Below, one piece after another: positions 25,973 to 35,423 of a stretch of DNA of 64,000 bases. The translations under genes were made by a program, and so were the position numbers. How positions within the stretch are numbered: position 1 is the stretch's first letter; each line of letters starts with the position of its first letter. Location of the stretch: positions 115,004-179,003 of the forward strand of contig NZ_JANUGX010000009.1 of assembly GCF_024753245.1 (NCBI RefSeq). Direction: 5' to 3'. Below the pieces are notes generated by a model. That model saw only the letters and a list, made by a program, of their open reading frames with translations. It ran no database searches and was not told the origin of the DNA. This stretch comes from Massilia norwichensis. GTDB taxonomy: Bacteria; Pseudomonadota; Gammaproteobacteria; Burkholderiales; Burkholderiaceae_D.

Positions 25973-27364
25973 CTAGGCGCTATTCGCGGGGCCGGCACCG
26001 GCCGGCGGGACGGCCGGCAGCATGCGCACCCGGCTGCGGCGGTCGACCAGTGTCCAGCTGGTCGGCTGCTCGAGCCGGTAGCTGGCCTGGACGCCGCGCA
26101 GCTTGTTCCACAGCGTTTGTGGCCGCGACAGCAGTGCTTGCGGCATGCGCTGGCCCTTCGTCAGGAATTGGTGCTGCCCGCCCGCCACCCTGGCGCCCTT
26201 GGCGCCGTCCGGGCATTGCCACCAGCCGGTGACGGGACAGATATCGCCGGCAGAGGCGGTGTCGCCGGGCTTCGGACCCGGCGGCGCTTCGGGTTTTGCC
26301 GGCGGCGCACCGGTCGGACGTATCCGAATGCTGGACGAGATCTTGTCCCAGAGCTGGAGCAGGGCGTCTTCGCCGAGGAAGCTCGTCACCGGCCGGGCGC
26401 CGGCATGCACCGGATGACCGGTCGACATTTCGAGGTGCATGAAGGGGACGTAGACATTGTCCTCGGTGCCGGTGACTTCCCAGTTGAAGCCGAAGGTGTG
26501 CACGAAATTCAGCTCGGTCCAGCGCTCCGCCACTTCGCCGCCTTCGATACCGTTGATCGTGCGCTTGCCTTTTCTAAGCTTGTCCATCAGCGGCTTTTGC
26601 CACAGCGGCATTTCTGCATCGACCGCCGTATCGCGCGCGAGACGGTCTTCCTTGTCGGGTTCGGTACCGGCGCGCGTGGTGAGTGCGAGCGCAAGGTCGG
26701 GATGGTCCGGAAAGCCGGCAAAGATCGTGACCCCTTCCGTCAGCTCGGCCGGCAAAGGATCGACGAACATGCCGGGCCCGAAGCAGAAGCCGGCGGCAGT
26801 CGGCAGCTCTTTTGCCGGGACGAGCCGCAATTTGTCGATCAGCTTGCGCAAGTCGCCGACGAGCTCGGGATCATAGCCATCGGCTTTGAAATTGAAACTT
26901 TTCCCGTTCGAATGAACATAGGCTTCCAGTTTGACGCTCCTCCATTCCACGGGCCTGCCGTTTTCCTGTCCCTTGGTAATGCTTCGGCCGAATACGAGTA
27001 TTTTTCCGACAAACCCGTTGTCGTTATACTGATCGAGTCTTTCCAGGTTTTTCTGACCAAGTTCGTTTCGTTCGCCCTCGATCTCGGTTTGTCTTGCCAA
27101 AACGCGTGCGTCGAATGCTTCCCTTGTTTCTTCCTGCCCTGAAACCCACAAGCCGTCGATGAAAACCTGACCGTATGAAAAGTCCATGGTGGCCGGCAAA
27201 TCGATGAGGAACCTGCCAACACAAGCTGTTTTCATCTGCTCAGTGAGCTGTCCCACTGTGTAACGGTCCATCATCGAATTTCCTATGCCGTAAAGAAGAT
27301 AAATCCCATAGAGTGCCGCCAGGACACCTAAAAATGGATGCACCTTCTTTTTGGGCTTATCCAT
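25973..27364 (-). CDS. Tli4-type immunity protein
   Basis: This 463-residue protein pairs with the lipase gene upstream. It has one N-terminal hydrophobic segment (about residues 11-27, 'FLGVLAALYGIYLLYGI'), so the bulk is probably periplasmic, where a Tle4 phospholipase would act. The body contains family-typical parts such as 'CVGRFLIDLPATMDF' near residue 48 and the C-terminal domain 'GWWQCPDG...GGQHQFLTKGQRMPQALL' (about 380-420). This matches my recollection of the Tli4 family of T6SS immunity proteins. Its ATG overlaps the end of the effector gene by 8 bases, the usual coupling of effector and immunity. GC content drops in its 5' part. Confidence 0.82.
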   Translation of the reverse strand: MDKPKKKVHPFLGVLAALYGIYLLYGIGNSMMDRYTVGQLTEQMKTACVGRFLIDLPATMDFSYGQVFIDGLWVSGQEETREAFDARVLARQTEIEGERNELGQKNLERLDQYNDNGFVGKILVFGRSITKGQENGRPVEWRSVKLEAYVHSNGKSFNFKADGYDPELVGDLRKLIDKLRLVPAKELPTAAGFCFGPGMFVDPLPAELTEGVTIFAGFPDHPDLALALTTRAGTEPDKEDRLARDTAVDAEMPLWQKPLMDKLRKGKRTINGIEGGEVAERWTELNFVHTFGFNWEVTGTEDNVYVPFMHLEMSTGHPVHAGARPVTSFLGEDALLQLWDKISSSIRIRPTGAPPAKPEAPPGPKPGDTASAGDICPVTGWWQCPDGAKGARVAGGQHQFLTKGQRMPQALLSRPQTLWNKLRGVQASYRLEQPTSWTLVDRRSRVRMLPAVPPAGAGPANSA

Positions 27365-29051
27365 TCTTGCCTAATTCCTGGACAGCTTTGACGATGCAGT
27401 AGCAAGTCAGCAGGATGCTGTCGCGATGCTTGTAGCTTTCCTGATGACGATAGCCATGCGTGGCAAACAAGGCCTTGACCTTGCCTTTCGGTCCCGCGCC
27501 GGATTGGTCCGGCACGGTATCGTCGCCCGTCGACTCTTGCTGCTCGACAGAAAAAGTAAGAACCATCCTGCCCTCGACTTCCACCTTGCGGCTACCGTCG
27601 GGGCCATGGTTCAAACATTTAGCGCTTCGAATATTTGCGGCAGTCACCGGCACCGATGCATCCGCGCCCGAGGCTTGCGCCACCCAGCGGATCTGCCCGT
27701 AACTCGGATGATTCTTATCCGCGCCGTAGTAAGCAAAGCTAGTGGGGTGGTAATAATCCGATAGCCAGTGGTGAAACTTTTCTGCGGCCGAGATGGCCTC
27801 GTTTATTTTCTTGGCCGCCTCGCCTTCTTTTTTGTATAGCTTGGCAGGATCGGCTAAACCCGGATTGATTAACCTATACCACGAGCTCATATCCCGATAT
27901 AAATCGTAGGGATTCGGTTGAGATTCATTTGGTAAATGCAGGCAATCGTTGGCCGCGGTGCGACGTCCTCCGCTTGGCTGTTTTTGCATGACGCTGACGT
28001 GCAACCAGGGTGTCGGATGCAACTGGTTGGGCAGCAATTCGAGCGCCCCGGCCGACACCGCCATCACCGGGGTCGTATCCTCGGGCCGCCTGCCCGCGAT
28101 GTCGGCGAATTTGCCGGCCTTGAAGTTATCGAGTTTGCCGTTGACCGGGCTGTCGCATTCGGTGCCGCAGGCCAGGCGGCGATAGGCAAGGGGCGCCCCG
28201 AGTGCCGGCATCACGCCGTGGATGACGCCCAAGATCTTGTCGGGAATACGTTTCGCGCAGGCACGCGCGACCAGTCCGCCCATCGAATGGGTGACGAGAA
28301 TAACTTTATTGCATTCATGCTTACGGGCATTCCACCATTTGATGATGTCGTCGATGCGCTTTTCCAGGCGGATTGCCGATTCGCCGCAGGACCGCAACCA
28401 GTTGTAGCCACAGGCATAAATTGGATATTGGTATTCGGCATATTTTTCCAGCTCGCTTTCGGTCAGGGGCGCCACCGAGCGCGCCCCCCAGCGCTTGAGC
28501 GTGTCGCCTTCCATTGCCTGCATGACTTCTTTCCAGCGGCTACGGATATGCCGTTTATTGAGCGCATCAAATTGGAAAGTCATTTCCAAATGGCTTTGCA
28601 GTTCGAAGAGCAAGGTGCCATAGGAACCATTGAAGATTTCTCCCCAGCCGCGTTCGCGCATGACGCTCTTTTCCAGATAGCACGATCCAATGTCGAGATC
28701 GCCGCTATCGTCGACTTCCACATAGTCCGGATGAAGAATCAGCTGACGCATTTTCGGGCTTCGCTTTTTCCAATCGGCTGCATACAGAAGGGCGGCGCTA
28801 TCGCTGTTTGGCGGCCGCCACGCCGGTTCGCCGGGCCTGAGCGGATAGCCCGACGGTAAAGCCACGTCGCGCCTGACCCGCAGATTCGTTCCCATGGTTC
28901 CCGGAATAAATATGACCGGAACAACTTTGTTAGAACCTTTGTACACCAGGCCGCGCGTCTTCAAACTGGTCGGCGTCAGAACTGTGCGTACATGGAGACT
29001 GCCGTCTTCATTGATTACAGGATCTTTTAATCTTCGCAATGGATCAGTCAT
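27357..29051 (-). CDS. Tle4-type T6SS phospholipase effector (alpha/beta hydrolase)
   Basis: This 564-residue alpha/beta hydrolase of the PGAP1/LCAT-like kind has an oxyanion region 'VIFIPGTMGTN' (46-56), the nucleophile Ser256 in 'VTHSMGGLVAR', and likely acid and His residues in 'DDTVPDQ' and 'ATHGYRHQESYKHRD' near the C-terminus. 'GYNWLRSCGESAIRLEKRID' precedes the nucleophile as in Tle4. It has no signal peptide, as expected for a T6SS cargo. Tle4 effectors (for example TplE of Pseudomonas aeruginosa) attack phospholipids of target cells. The immunity gene overlaps its 3' end. No vgrG, PAAR or chaperone gene is adjacent. The region is lower in GC than its surroundings, which suggests transfer. 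Confidence 0.85.
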   Translation of the reverse strand: MTDPLRRLKDPVINEDGSLHVRTVLTPTSLKTRGLVYKGSNKVVPVIFIPGTMGTNLRVRRDVALPSGYPLRPGEPAWRPPNSDSAALLYAADWKKRSPKMRQLILHPDYVEVDDSGDLDIGSCYLEKSVMRERGWGEIFNGSYGTLLFELQSHLEMTFQFDALNKRHIRSRWKEVMQAMEGDTLKRWGARSVAPLTESELEKYAEYQYPIYACGYNWLRSCGESAIRLEKRIDDIIKWWNARKHECNKVILVTHSMGGLVARACAKRIPDKILGVIHGVMPALGAPLAYRRLACGTECDSPVNGKLDNFKAGKFADIAGRRPEDTTPVMAVSAGALELLPNQLHPTPWLHVSVMQKQPSGGRRTAANDCLHLPNESQPNPYDLYRDMSSWYRLINPGLADPAKLYKKEGEAAKKINEAISAAEKFHHWLSDYYHPTSFAYYGADKNHPSYGQIRWVAQASGADASVPVTAANIRSAKCLNHGPDGSRKVEVEGRMVLTFSVEQQESTGDDTVPDQSGAGPKGKVKALFATHGYRHQESYKHRDSILLTCYCIVKAVQELGKNG

Positions 29052-29299
29052 GTTTGCCTTTCGCGATAAACGGGCTTTGCAGGCAATACAGACGCCTGGC
29101 GCTACCGTTCAGTTCCGATGAAGGCAAAACACACTTTAGATCGTAGGCAAAGGATGACCCGTGTAATCTGCAGGGCAGTAATTCCTTGCGTCAGGTATCG
29201 GTTTTAACCGAAATATTGCGAAGAAAAACTATTCGCAGGTCTATTGAGAAAGACGTCAGAAGGCTCGGCTTTCAAAAAGGAATGCCGGCTGGCGGAGAA
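29052..29299. other. AT-rich leader of the Tle4/Tli4 unit
   Basis: The 305 bases between the effector and yggX hold no ORF that I can support. The part from 29052 to about 29299 is clearly AT-richer than the flanking genes and must contain the effector promoter. The rest is the yggX terminator. No vgrG or PAAR fragment and no insertion sequence end was recognised. Confidence 0.5.
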
Positions 29300-29340
29300 A
29301 TAAAGAAGGGAAGAAATGGGCAGCGCAGGACACGCTGCCC
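29300..29340 (-). terminator. Rho-independent terminator after yggX
   Basis: A perfect 8-bp stem GGGCAGCG/CGCTGCCC (29318-29325 and 29333-29340) is followed on the minus strand by a T-rich tract, ATTTCTTCCCTTCTTTATTT. It begins 17 bases after the yggX stop and would end the argA-yggX unit. Confidence 0.75.
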
Positions 29341-29356
29341 GAAAGGAATGCAGTGC

Positions 29357-29629
29357 TTACGCGGCCGGCGGCACGTAACCGGCGGCCTGGTCGGCACCTT
29401 CGCCGAAGAAATGGCGCTCCATCTGGGTCGCCAGGTACTTGCGGGCACGGGCGTCGGCCATGTTCAGGCGGTTTTCGTTGATCAGCATGGTCTGGTGCTT
29501 CAGCCAGCCCTGCCAGGCTTCCTTCGACACGCTTTCATAGATGCGCTTGCCCAGTTCGCCCGGGTAGGGCGGGAAGTCCAGGCCTTCGGCTTCCTTGTTC
29601 AGTTTGATGCAGTGGACGGTGCGCGCCAT
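29357..29629 (-). CDS. yggX: Fe(2+)-trafficking protein YggX
   Basis: This 90-residue cytosolic protein of the YggX family supports Fe-S cluster integrity and resistance to oxidative stress. It starts '[19 protein letters not shown]', with the conserved Cys7. Then come '[31 protein letters not shown]' and the C-terminal '[16 protein letters not shown]'. Length is as usual. It lies 35 bases downstream of argA on the same strand, an arrangement common in betaproteobacteria, and is followed by a terminator. Confidence 0.96.
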   Translation of the reverse strand: MARTVHCIKLNKEAEGLDFPPYPGELGKRIYESVSKEAWQGWLKHQTMLINENRLNMADARARKYLATQMERHFFGEGADQAAGYVPPAA

Positions 29630-29664
29630 GTTCTTGCTCCTGGTTCGAAATCTGAAAAGGACAA

Positions 29665-30978
29665 TTATAAGGTCTTGATGAAAATCTGCGACCGGCGCTG
29701 CCAGTTATACATGTGGGCGCGGTCCTTCGGCAGGTCGTCGACGGTGGCCGGCACGAAGCCGCGCTTCTTGAACCAGTGCGCGGTGCGGGTCGTCAGCACG
29801 AACAGGCGGGTCAACCCGGCGGCGCGGGCGCGGTTCTCGATATTCTTCAGGATGCGTTCGCCGTCGCCCTGGGTCTGGGCATCGGGGCTGACGGTCAGGC
29901 AAGCCATCTCGCCCATCTTCTCGCCCGGGAAGGGGTAGAGCGCGGCGCAGCCGAAGATCACGCCGTCGTGCTCGATCACCGAGAAATGGTCGATCTCACG
30001 TTCGATCAGCTCGCGCGGGCGCTTGACCAGGGTGCCGTCGGCTTCCAGCGGCTCGATGAGCTTGATAATTCCGCCGACGTCCTCAATTGTGGCCTGTCGC
30101 AGGCTTTCCAGGTTCTCGTGGCTGATCATGGTGCCCACGCCGTCGTGGGTGAACAGTTCGAGCAGGGCCGAGCCATCCATCTGGTAGGGCACGATGTGGG
30201 AGCGGTCGACGCCGCTGTGGCAGGCCTTGATCGCATGCTGCAGGTAGAACGACGCGTCGTTCGGCAGGAAGCCCGCTTGCAGCACCGCTTCGGCCTGGTG
30301 CGACGAGAGTTCGCGGATTTCGGCACCGGCAGCGTCGACCATCATCGGCGTTTCGGTGATGAAGATGAGCTTTTCGGCATGCAGGGCGATCGCCGCCTGC
30401 GCCGCCACGTCTTCCATGGTCAGGTTGAACACCTCGCCGGTGGGCGAGAAGCCGAGCGGCGACAGCAGCACGATGTTGTCTTCGGTCTGCAGGATCGGAT
30501 GGATCTTCTCGGCCGCGATCTTGCGCGTGACGCCGGTCAGTTCGAAGTCGACGCCGTCGATCACGCCGAGCGGGCGCGCGGTCACGAAGTTGCCCGAGAC
30601 GACGCTGATATGGGCATTCGACATCGGCGTGTTCGGCAAACCCTGGCTGAAGGCCGCTTCGATGTCCAGGCGCAGTTCGCCGGCGGCTTCCTTCGCGCAT
30701 TCCATGGCGGCGCCGTCGGTGATGCGCACGCCGTTGTGGAAGCGGCCCTCGACGTTGCGCAGGCCGAGCTGTTCGGCCACCTGGGGCCGCGAGCCGTGCA
30801 CCAGCACCACGCGGATGCCGAGGCCGACCAGCAGGGACAGGTCCTGGGCCAGTACCGGCAGGGCGCCGGCGGCCACGAGTTCACCGGGGAAGGCGACGAC
30901 GAAAGTCTTGCCGCCGAACGCATGAATATACGGCGCGACCGAGCGCAGCCACTGGACGAATTGGGTAGGGTTTTCCAT
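29665..30978 (-). CDS. argA: Amino-acid N-acetyltransferase (N-acetylglutamate synthase)
   Basis: This 437-residue enzyme acetylates glutamate with acetyl-CoA, the first step of arginine synthesis. The N-terminal two thirds is an amino acid kinase-like domain ('[15 protein letters not shown]' near residues 58-72, '[19 protein letters not shown]'). The last 150 residues form a GNAT domain ('[30 protein letters not shown]', the acetyl-CoA loop). ATG at 30978 ('MENPTQF') follows the family start; ATG at 30987 adds three residues. The open frame runs much further upstream, but that part is antisense to hrpA. Arginine feedback is expected for the class. Confidence 0.95.
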   Translation of the reverse strand: MENPTQFVQWLRSVAPYIHAFGGKTFVVAFPGELVAAGALPVLAQDLSLLVGLGIRVVLVHGSRPQVAEQLGLRNVEGRFHNGVRITDGAAMECAKEAAGELRLDIEAAFSQGLPNTPMSNAHISVVSGNFVTARPLGVIDGVDFELTGVTRKIAAEKIHPILQTEDNIVLLSPLGFSPTGEVFNLTMEDVAAQAAIALHAEKLIFITETPMMVDAAGAEIRELSSHQAEAVLQAGFLPNDASFYLQHAIKACHSGVDRSHIVPYQMDGSALLELFTHDGVGTMISHENLESLRQATIEDVGGIIKLIEPLEADGTLVKRPRELIEREIDHFSVIEHDGVIFGCAALYPFPGEKMGEMACLTVSPDAQTQGDGERILKNIENRARAAGLTRLFVLTTRTAHWFKKRGFVPATVDDLPKDRAHMYNWQRRSQIFIKTL

Positions 30979-31033
30979 TTGCCGCATTATAATTGGCTGC
31001 GCGACTTGCGCACCAAATACCTTGTAAAAATCA

Positions 31034-34000
31034 ATGTCTGAACAGAGTAACAAGCCTTCGCCGAGCCCGGCGCGCGCAGCTTCCCCCGATGCCACTTCGA
31101 ACCCGTCCCGCAAGGACGCGGGGCGCGCCGACACGCGTGCGCCGCTGACCAGGACGAACGAGCTGCAGGCGAAGCCGGAACGGCCGCACCGCGAGGCCGG
31201 CGAGCGCAATGCCGGCCAGCGCGGCGATGGTCGCCAGGGAGGCGGCCGGCAGGAGGCCGGGCAGGGTGGCCGCAGCGCTGCGCAGGATGCAGGCAGAGGC
31301 CGCGGCCCACGCGCCCAGGCGCCCGCAAACGCGCTGGCGAATGCGCTTGCGGAAGCACGCGTGCGCGCACCGGCTGCGGCTCCGCAGGGCGGCGAAGGCA
31401 ATCGGCAAGGCAAAGCCGGCGGCGAACGTCCGCCGCGCGAAGGCGCCCGTGGCGAGCAGCCACGCGGTGAACGCAAGCCCCCAATGCGCACGCCGCTCCC
31501 CGCCATCGTCTTCCCCGAAGACCTGCCGGTATCAAGCCGCCGTCACGAGATCGCCGAGGCGCTGCAGAAGCACCAGGTCATCATCGTGTCCGGCGAAACC
31601 GGTTCCGGCAAGACCACCCAGCTGCCGAAGATCTGCCTGGAACTGGGCCGCGGCGAGAAGGGCATGATCGGCCACACGCAGCCGCGCCGTATCGCCGCAT
31701 CGAGCACCGCCAAGCGCATCGCCCACGAGCTGGGCACGCCGCTGGGCGAGCACGTGGGCTACAAGGTCCGCTTCAACGACACGCTGCAGCCGGGCGCCTG
31801 GGTCAAGCTGATGACCGACGGTATCCTGCTGGCCGAGACCCAGACCGACCCGCTGCTGAAGGCCTACGACACGATCATCATCGACGAGGCCCACGAACGC
31901 AGCCTGAACATCGACTTCCTGCTCGGCTACCTGAAGCAGATCCTGCCGCGCCGTCCGGACCTGAAGGTGATCATTACCTCGGCGACCATCGACGCCGAAC
32001 GCTTCGCGCGCCATTTCGGCACGCAGGACAAGCCGGTGCCGGTGATCGAAGTCTCGGGCCGCTTGTACAAGGTCGAGGTGCGCTACCGTCCGGTCGACCG
32101 CGATCCGGTGTCCGCGCCCGCAGGCAGCAGCGACGCCGGCAAGCCGGTATCGAAAGCCCAGGCCGCGCGCGACAAGCGCGACCTGATCGATGCCGTGGTC
32201 GATGGCGTCGACGAGTTGTGCCGCCTGGGACAAGGCGACGTGCTGGTGTTCCTGCCCGGCGAGCGCGAGATCCGCGACTGCGCCGAAGCCTTGCGCAAGC
32301 AGCATCCGCCGCACGTCGAGATCCTGCCGTTGTTCGCGCGCTTGTCGGTTGAGGAGCAGGACCGCGTCTTCAAGACCACCAACGCGCGCCGTATCGTGCT
32401 GGCGACCAACGTGGCCGAGACTTCGCTGACCGTGCCCGGCATCCGCTACGTGGTCGATTCCGGCCTGGCCCGCGTTAAACGCTACAGCTACCGCAACAAG
32501 GTCGAGCAGCTGCAGGTGGAAAGCATCGCGCAGTCCGCCGCCAACCAGCGCGCCGGCCGCTGCGGCCGCGTGGCCGACGGCGTCTGCATCCGCCTGTACG
32601 AGGAAGACGATTTCCTGCAGCGCCCGAAATTCACGGACCCGGAAATCCTGCGCTCTTCGCTGGCCTCCGTCATCCTGCGCATGAAGTCGCTGCACCTGAC
32701 GGACGTCGAGACCTTCCCGTTCGTCGAACCGCCGCAGGGCCGCGCGATCGCCGACGGCTACCAGCTGCTGCAGGAGCTGGGCGCGGTCGACGATGCCAAC
32801 GAACTGACGCCGATGGGGCGCAAGCTGGCCAAGCTGCCGCTCGACCCGCGCGTGGGCCGCATGATCCTGGCCGCGGTCGATAACCACTGCCTGACCGAGA
32901 TGCTGATCATCGCCTCGGCGCTGTCGGTGCAGGACCCGCGCGACCGGCCGATGGAGTACCAGCAGCAGGCCGACGAGAAGCACAAGAAATTCGCCGACGA
33001 GAAGAGCGAGTTCCTCAGCTATATCAAGATCTGGCGCTGGTTCGAGCAGGCCATCGAGCACAAGAAGACCAACCGCCAGCTGCAGGAAAACTGCCGCGAG
33101 AACTTCCTCTCGCAGCTGCGCCTGCGCGAGTGGCGCGACGTGCATTCGCAGCTGCTCACCATCGTCAGGGAGCAGGGCTGGCGCCTCTCCGAAGCCGAGG
33201 CCACCTACGAGCAGCTGCACATGGCGCTGCTGACCGGCCTGCTGGGCAACATCGGCTACAAGATGGAAGACGACAGCGCCTACCTCGGCGCACGCGGCAT
33301 CAAATTCAACATCTGGCCCGGTTCCTCGCTCGGCAAGAAGGCCGGTAAATGGGTGATGGCGGCCGAACTGGTCGAGACCACGCGCCTGTACGCGCGCACG
33401 CTGGCGCAGATCCAGCCCGAGTGGGTCGAAAAGATCGGCGCGCACCTGCTGAAGAAATCCTGGGGCGAGCCGCGCTGGGAAAAGCGCAGCGCCCAGGTGA
33501 CGGCGAGCGAGCGCGCGACCCTGTACGGCATCGTCGTCTACAGCCAGCGACGCATCAACTACGCCAACATCAATCCGCAGGAAGCGCGCGAGATCCTGAT
33601 CCGCGACGCGCTGGTGGCGGGCGATTACGAAACGCGTGCGCCTTTCTTCGCGCACAACCACAAACTGATCCGCGAGATCGAGAACCTCGAGCACAAGTCG
33701 CGGCGCCTCGACGTGCTGGTCGACGACCAGCTGATCGCGGCCTTCTACGACAAGGAGATCCCGGGCGACATCGTCAACGGCGCCGGTTTCGAGAAGTGGT
33801 ACAAGGACGCCTCGCGCGACAATCCCAAGCTGCTGTTCCTGAACAAGGAAGAGCTGATGCGCCACGAGGCGGCCGGCGTCACCACCGAGCTGTTCCCGAA
33901 GACGATGAACGTCACCGGCATCGAGATGGGCTTGAGCTACCACTTCGAGCCGGGCAGCCCGCGCGACGGCGTCACGCTCACGGTGCCGCTGTTCGCGCTG

Positions 34001-35401
34001 AACCAGATCCCGCAGGAGCGCCCGGGCTGGCTGGTGCCGGGCATGCTGAAGGAGAAGGTGCAGCTGCTGCTGAAGTCCCTGCCGCAGAAGCTGCGCCGCC
34101 ACTGCGTGCCGCTGCCGGACTATGCGGCCGGCTTCTTCGACCGCAATCAGGACCCGGTGCGCTTCGGCCGCGGCGACCTGATCGACGCGCTGATCGCCGA
34201 CATCCACCAGCACACCAGCGCGCGCGTGCTGACCACCGACTTCAAGCTGGAGACCCTGCCGGCCCACCTGTCGATGAATTTCAAGGTGGTCGACGAGCAT
34301 GGCCGCCAGCTCGACATGGGCCGCAACCTGGCCACGCTGCAGGCGGAGCTGGGCGGCCAGGCGCGCCAGAGCTTCCAGCGCATGGCGGAGAGTTCGCCGG
34401 CGGCCGTGGCCAGCGGCCAGGCGCGGGCGCAGGCGGCGTTCGGCAAGCCGGGGGCCGCGGCGCCCGCGGCGGCCGCGCCTGCCCCGGCCGCGAAAGGCAA
34501 GGGCGCCGCACCCGCGCCCGCGGCGCAGGCACCGGCCAACACCGGCGTCAGCCAGCATACCAACATCACCGCCTGGACCTTCGGCGAGCTGCCGGAACTG
34601 CTGGAGATCAACCAGGGCAAGCTGACCCTGATCGGCTTCCCGGCCCTGGTCGACAAGGGCACGCACTGCGACCTCGAAGTCTTCGACGACCCCAACGTGG
34701 CCGCGCGCACCCATCGCGCCGGCCTGCGCCGCCTGTTCGCGCTGCAGCTGAAGGACCAGCTGAAGTTCGCGGAAAAGAACGTGCCTGGCATGCAGCAGAT
34801 GGGCATGCAGTTCATGTCGGTCGGTTCGCCTGAGGAGCTGCGCGAGCAGATCGTCAACAAGGCGATCGATATCGCCTGCCTGCAGGACCCGCTACCGCAT
34901 GACGCAGCCTCCTTCAACAAGCGCAAGGACGAGGGCAAGGGCCGCATCGGCCTCCTGATCAACGAGATCGCGCGTCTGGTGGGGCAGGTGCTGGCCGAGT
35001 TCCACGGCATGCCGAAGCGCCTGCAGAACCTGCCGCAAGCCGTGGCCGCCGACATGCAGGCGCAATTGAAGGAACTCGTGCACAAGCGCTTCGTTGCCGA
35101 CACCGAGTACAGCCAGCTGGCGCACTTCCCGCGCTACCTGAAGGCGATGAACGTGCGACTCGAAAAGCTGCGCACCAACACGGCGCGCGACACCCAGCTG
35201 ATGGCGGAGTGGCAGAGCGCGGCCAGCCAGTTCCAGCGCACCATCAAGAACCAGCCGATGAAGAATCTCGATCCGCGCATGACGGACTTCCGCTGGATGC
35301 TGGAAGAGCTGCGCGTCTCGCTGTTCGCGCAGGAGCTGCGCACGCCGATGCCGGTGTCGAGCAAGCGCCTGCAGAAGGTGTGGGAGTCGATGCTACGCTG
35401 A
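31034..35401 (+). CDS. hrpA: ATP-dependent RNA helicase HrpA
   Basis: This 1455-residue DEAH-box helicase is longer than E. coli HrpA (about 1300). The first 150 residues are a low-complexity Arg/Gly/Ala/Pro-rich tail. Motif I 'GETGSGKTTQ' starts near residue 187 and DEAH ('DEAHERS') near 284. Motif III 'TSATI' and motif VI 'QRAGRCGR' follow, then the winged-helix, HA2 and OB regions and the HrpA-specific C-terminal domain. An Ala/Pro/Lys-rich insert (about residues 1135-1175) breaks the C-terminal part. HrpA resolves stalled, collided ribosomes and processes some mRNAs. The gene is divergent from argA with 55 bases between starts. Confidence 0.95.
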   Translation: MSEQSNKPSPSPARAASPDATSNPSRKDAGRADTRAPLTRTNELQAKPERPHREAGERNAGQRGDGRQGGGRQEAGQGGRSAAQDAGRGRGPRAQAPANALANALAEARVRAPAAAPQGGEGNRQGKAGGERPPREGARGEQPRGERKPPMRTPLPAIVFPEDLPVSSRRHEIAEALQKHQVIIVSGETGSGKTTQLPKICLELGRGEKGMIGHTQPRRIAASSTAKRIAHELGTPLGEHVGYKVRFNDTLQPGAWVKLMTDGILLAETQTDPLLKAYDTIIIDEAHERSLNIDFLLGYLKQILPRRPDLKVIITSATIDAERFARHFGTQDKPVPVIEVSGRLYKVEVRYRPVDRDPVSAPAGSSDAGKPVSKAQAARDKRDLIDAVVDGVDELCRLGQGDVLVFLPGEREIRDCAEALRKQHPPHVEILPLFARLSVEEQDRVFKTTNARRIVLATNVAETSLTVPGIRYVVDSGLARVKRYSYRNKVEQLQVESIAQSAANQRAGRCGRVADGVCIRLYEEDDFLQRPKFTDPEILRSSLASVILRMKSLHLTDVETFPFVEPPQGRAIADGYQLLQELGAVDDANELTPMGRKLAKLPLDPRVGRMILAAVDNHCLTEMLIIASALSVQDPRDRPMEYQQQADEKHKKFADEKSEFLSYIKIWRWFEQAIEHKKTNRQLQENCRENFLSQLRLREWRDVHSQLLTIVREQGWRLSEAEATYEQLHMALLTGLLGNIGYKMEDDSAYLGARGIKFNIWPGSSLGKKAGKWVMAAELVETTRLYARTLAQIQPEWVEKIGAHLLKKSWGEPRWEKRSAQVTASERATLYGIVVYSQRRINYANINPQEAREILIRDALVAGDYETRAPFFAHNHKLIREIENLEHKSRRLDVLVDDQLIAAFYDKEIPGDIVNGAGFEKWYKDASRDNPKLLFLNKEELMRHEAAGVTTELFPKTMNVTGIEMGLSYHFEPGSPRDGVTLTVPLFALNQIPQERPGWLVPGMLKEKVQLLLKSLPQKLRRHCVPLPDYAAGFFDRNQDPVRFGRGDLIDALIADIHQHTSARVLTTDFKLETLPAHLSMNFKVVDEHGRQLDMGRNLATLQAELGGQARQSFQRMAESSPAAVASGQARAQAAFGKPGAAAPAAAAPAPAAKGKGAAPAPAAQAPANTGVSQHTNITAWTFGELPELLEINQGKLTLIGFPALVDKGTHCDLEVFDDPNVAARTHRAGLRRLFALQLKDQLKFAEKNVPGMQQMGMQFMSVGSPEELREQIVNKAIDIACLQDPLPHDAASFNKRKDEGKGRIGLLINEIARLVGQVLAEFHGMPKRLQNLPQAVAADMQAQLKELVHKRFVADTEYSQLAHFPRYLKAMNVRLEKLRTNTARDTQLMAEWQSAASQFQRTIKNQPMKNLDPRMTDFRWMLEELRVSLFAQELRTPMPVSSKRLQKVWESMLR

Positions 35402-35423
35402 GCACGCGCGCCGGCGCGGCTCA
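35399..35423. terminator. GC-rich dyad spanning the convergent stop codons
   Basis: The stop of hrpA (TGA) and the complement of the CPBP stop (TCA) form the ends of an imperfect palindrome, TGAGC...GCTCA, with CGCGC/GCGCG inside. It has no T-tract. It may act as a bidirectional stop, but the evidence is weak. Confidence 0.3.

Noticed and set aside
30979..31506. N-terminal extension of argA to 613 residues
   Set aside because: The extra part is antisense to the hrpA start and low in complexity; ArgA proteins begin at 'MENPTQF'.
31532..34714. 1060-codon open frame on the minus strand
   Set aside because: Antisense to hrpA, whose helicase motifs are unmistakable.
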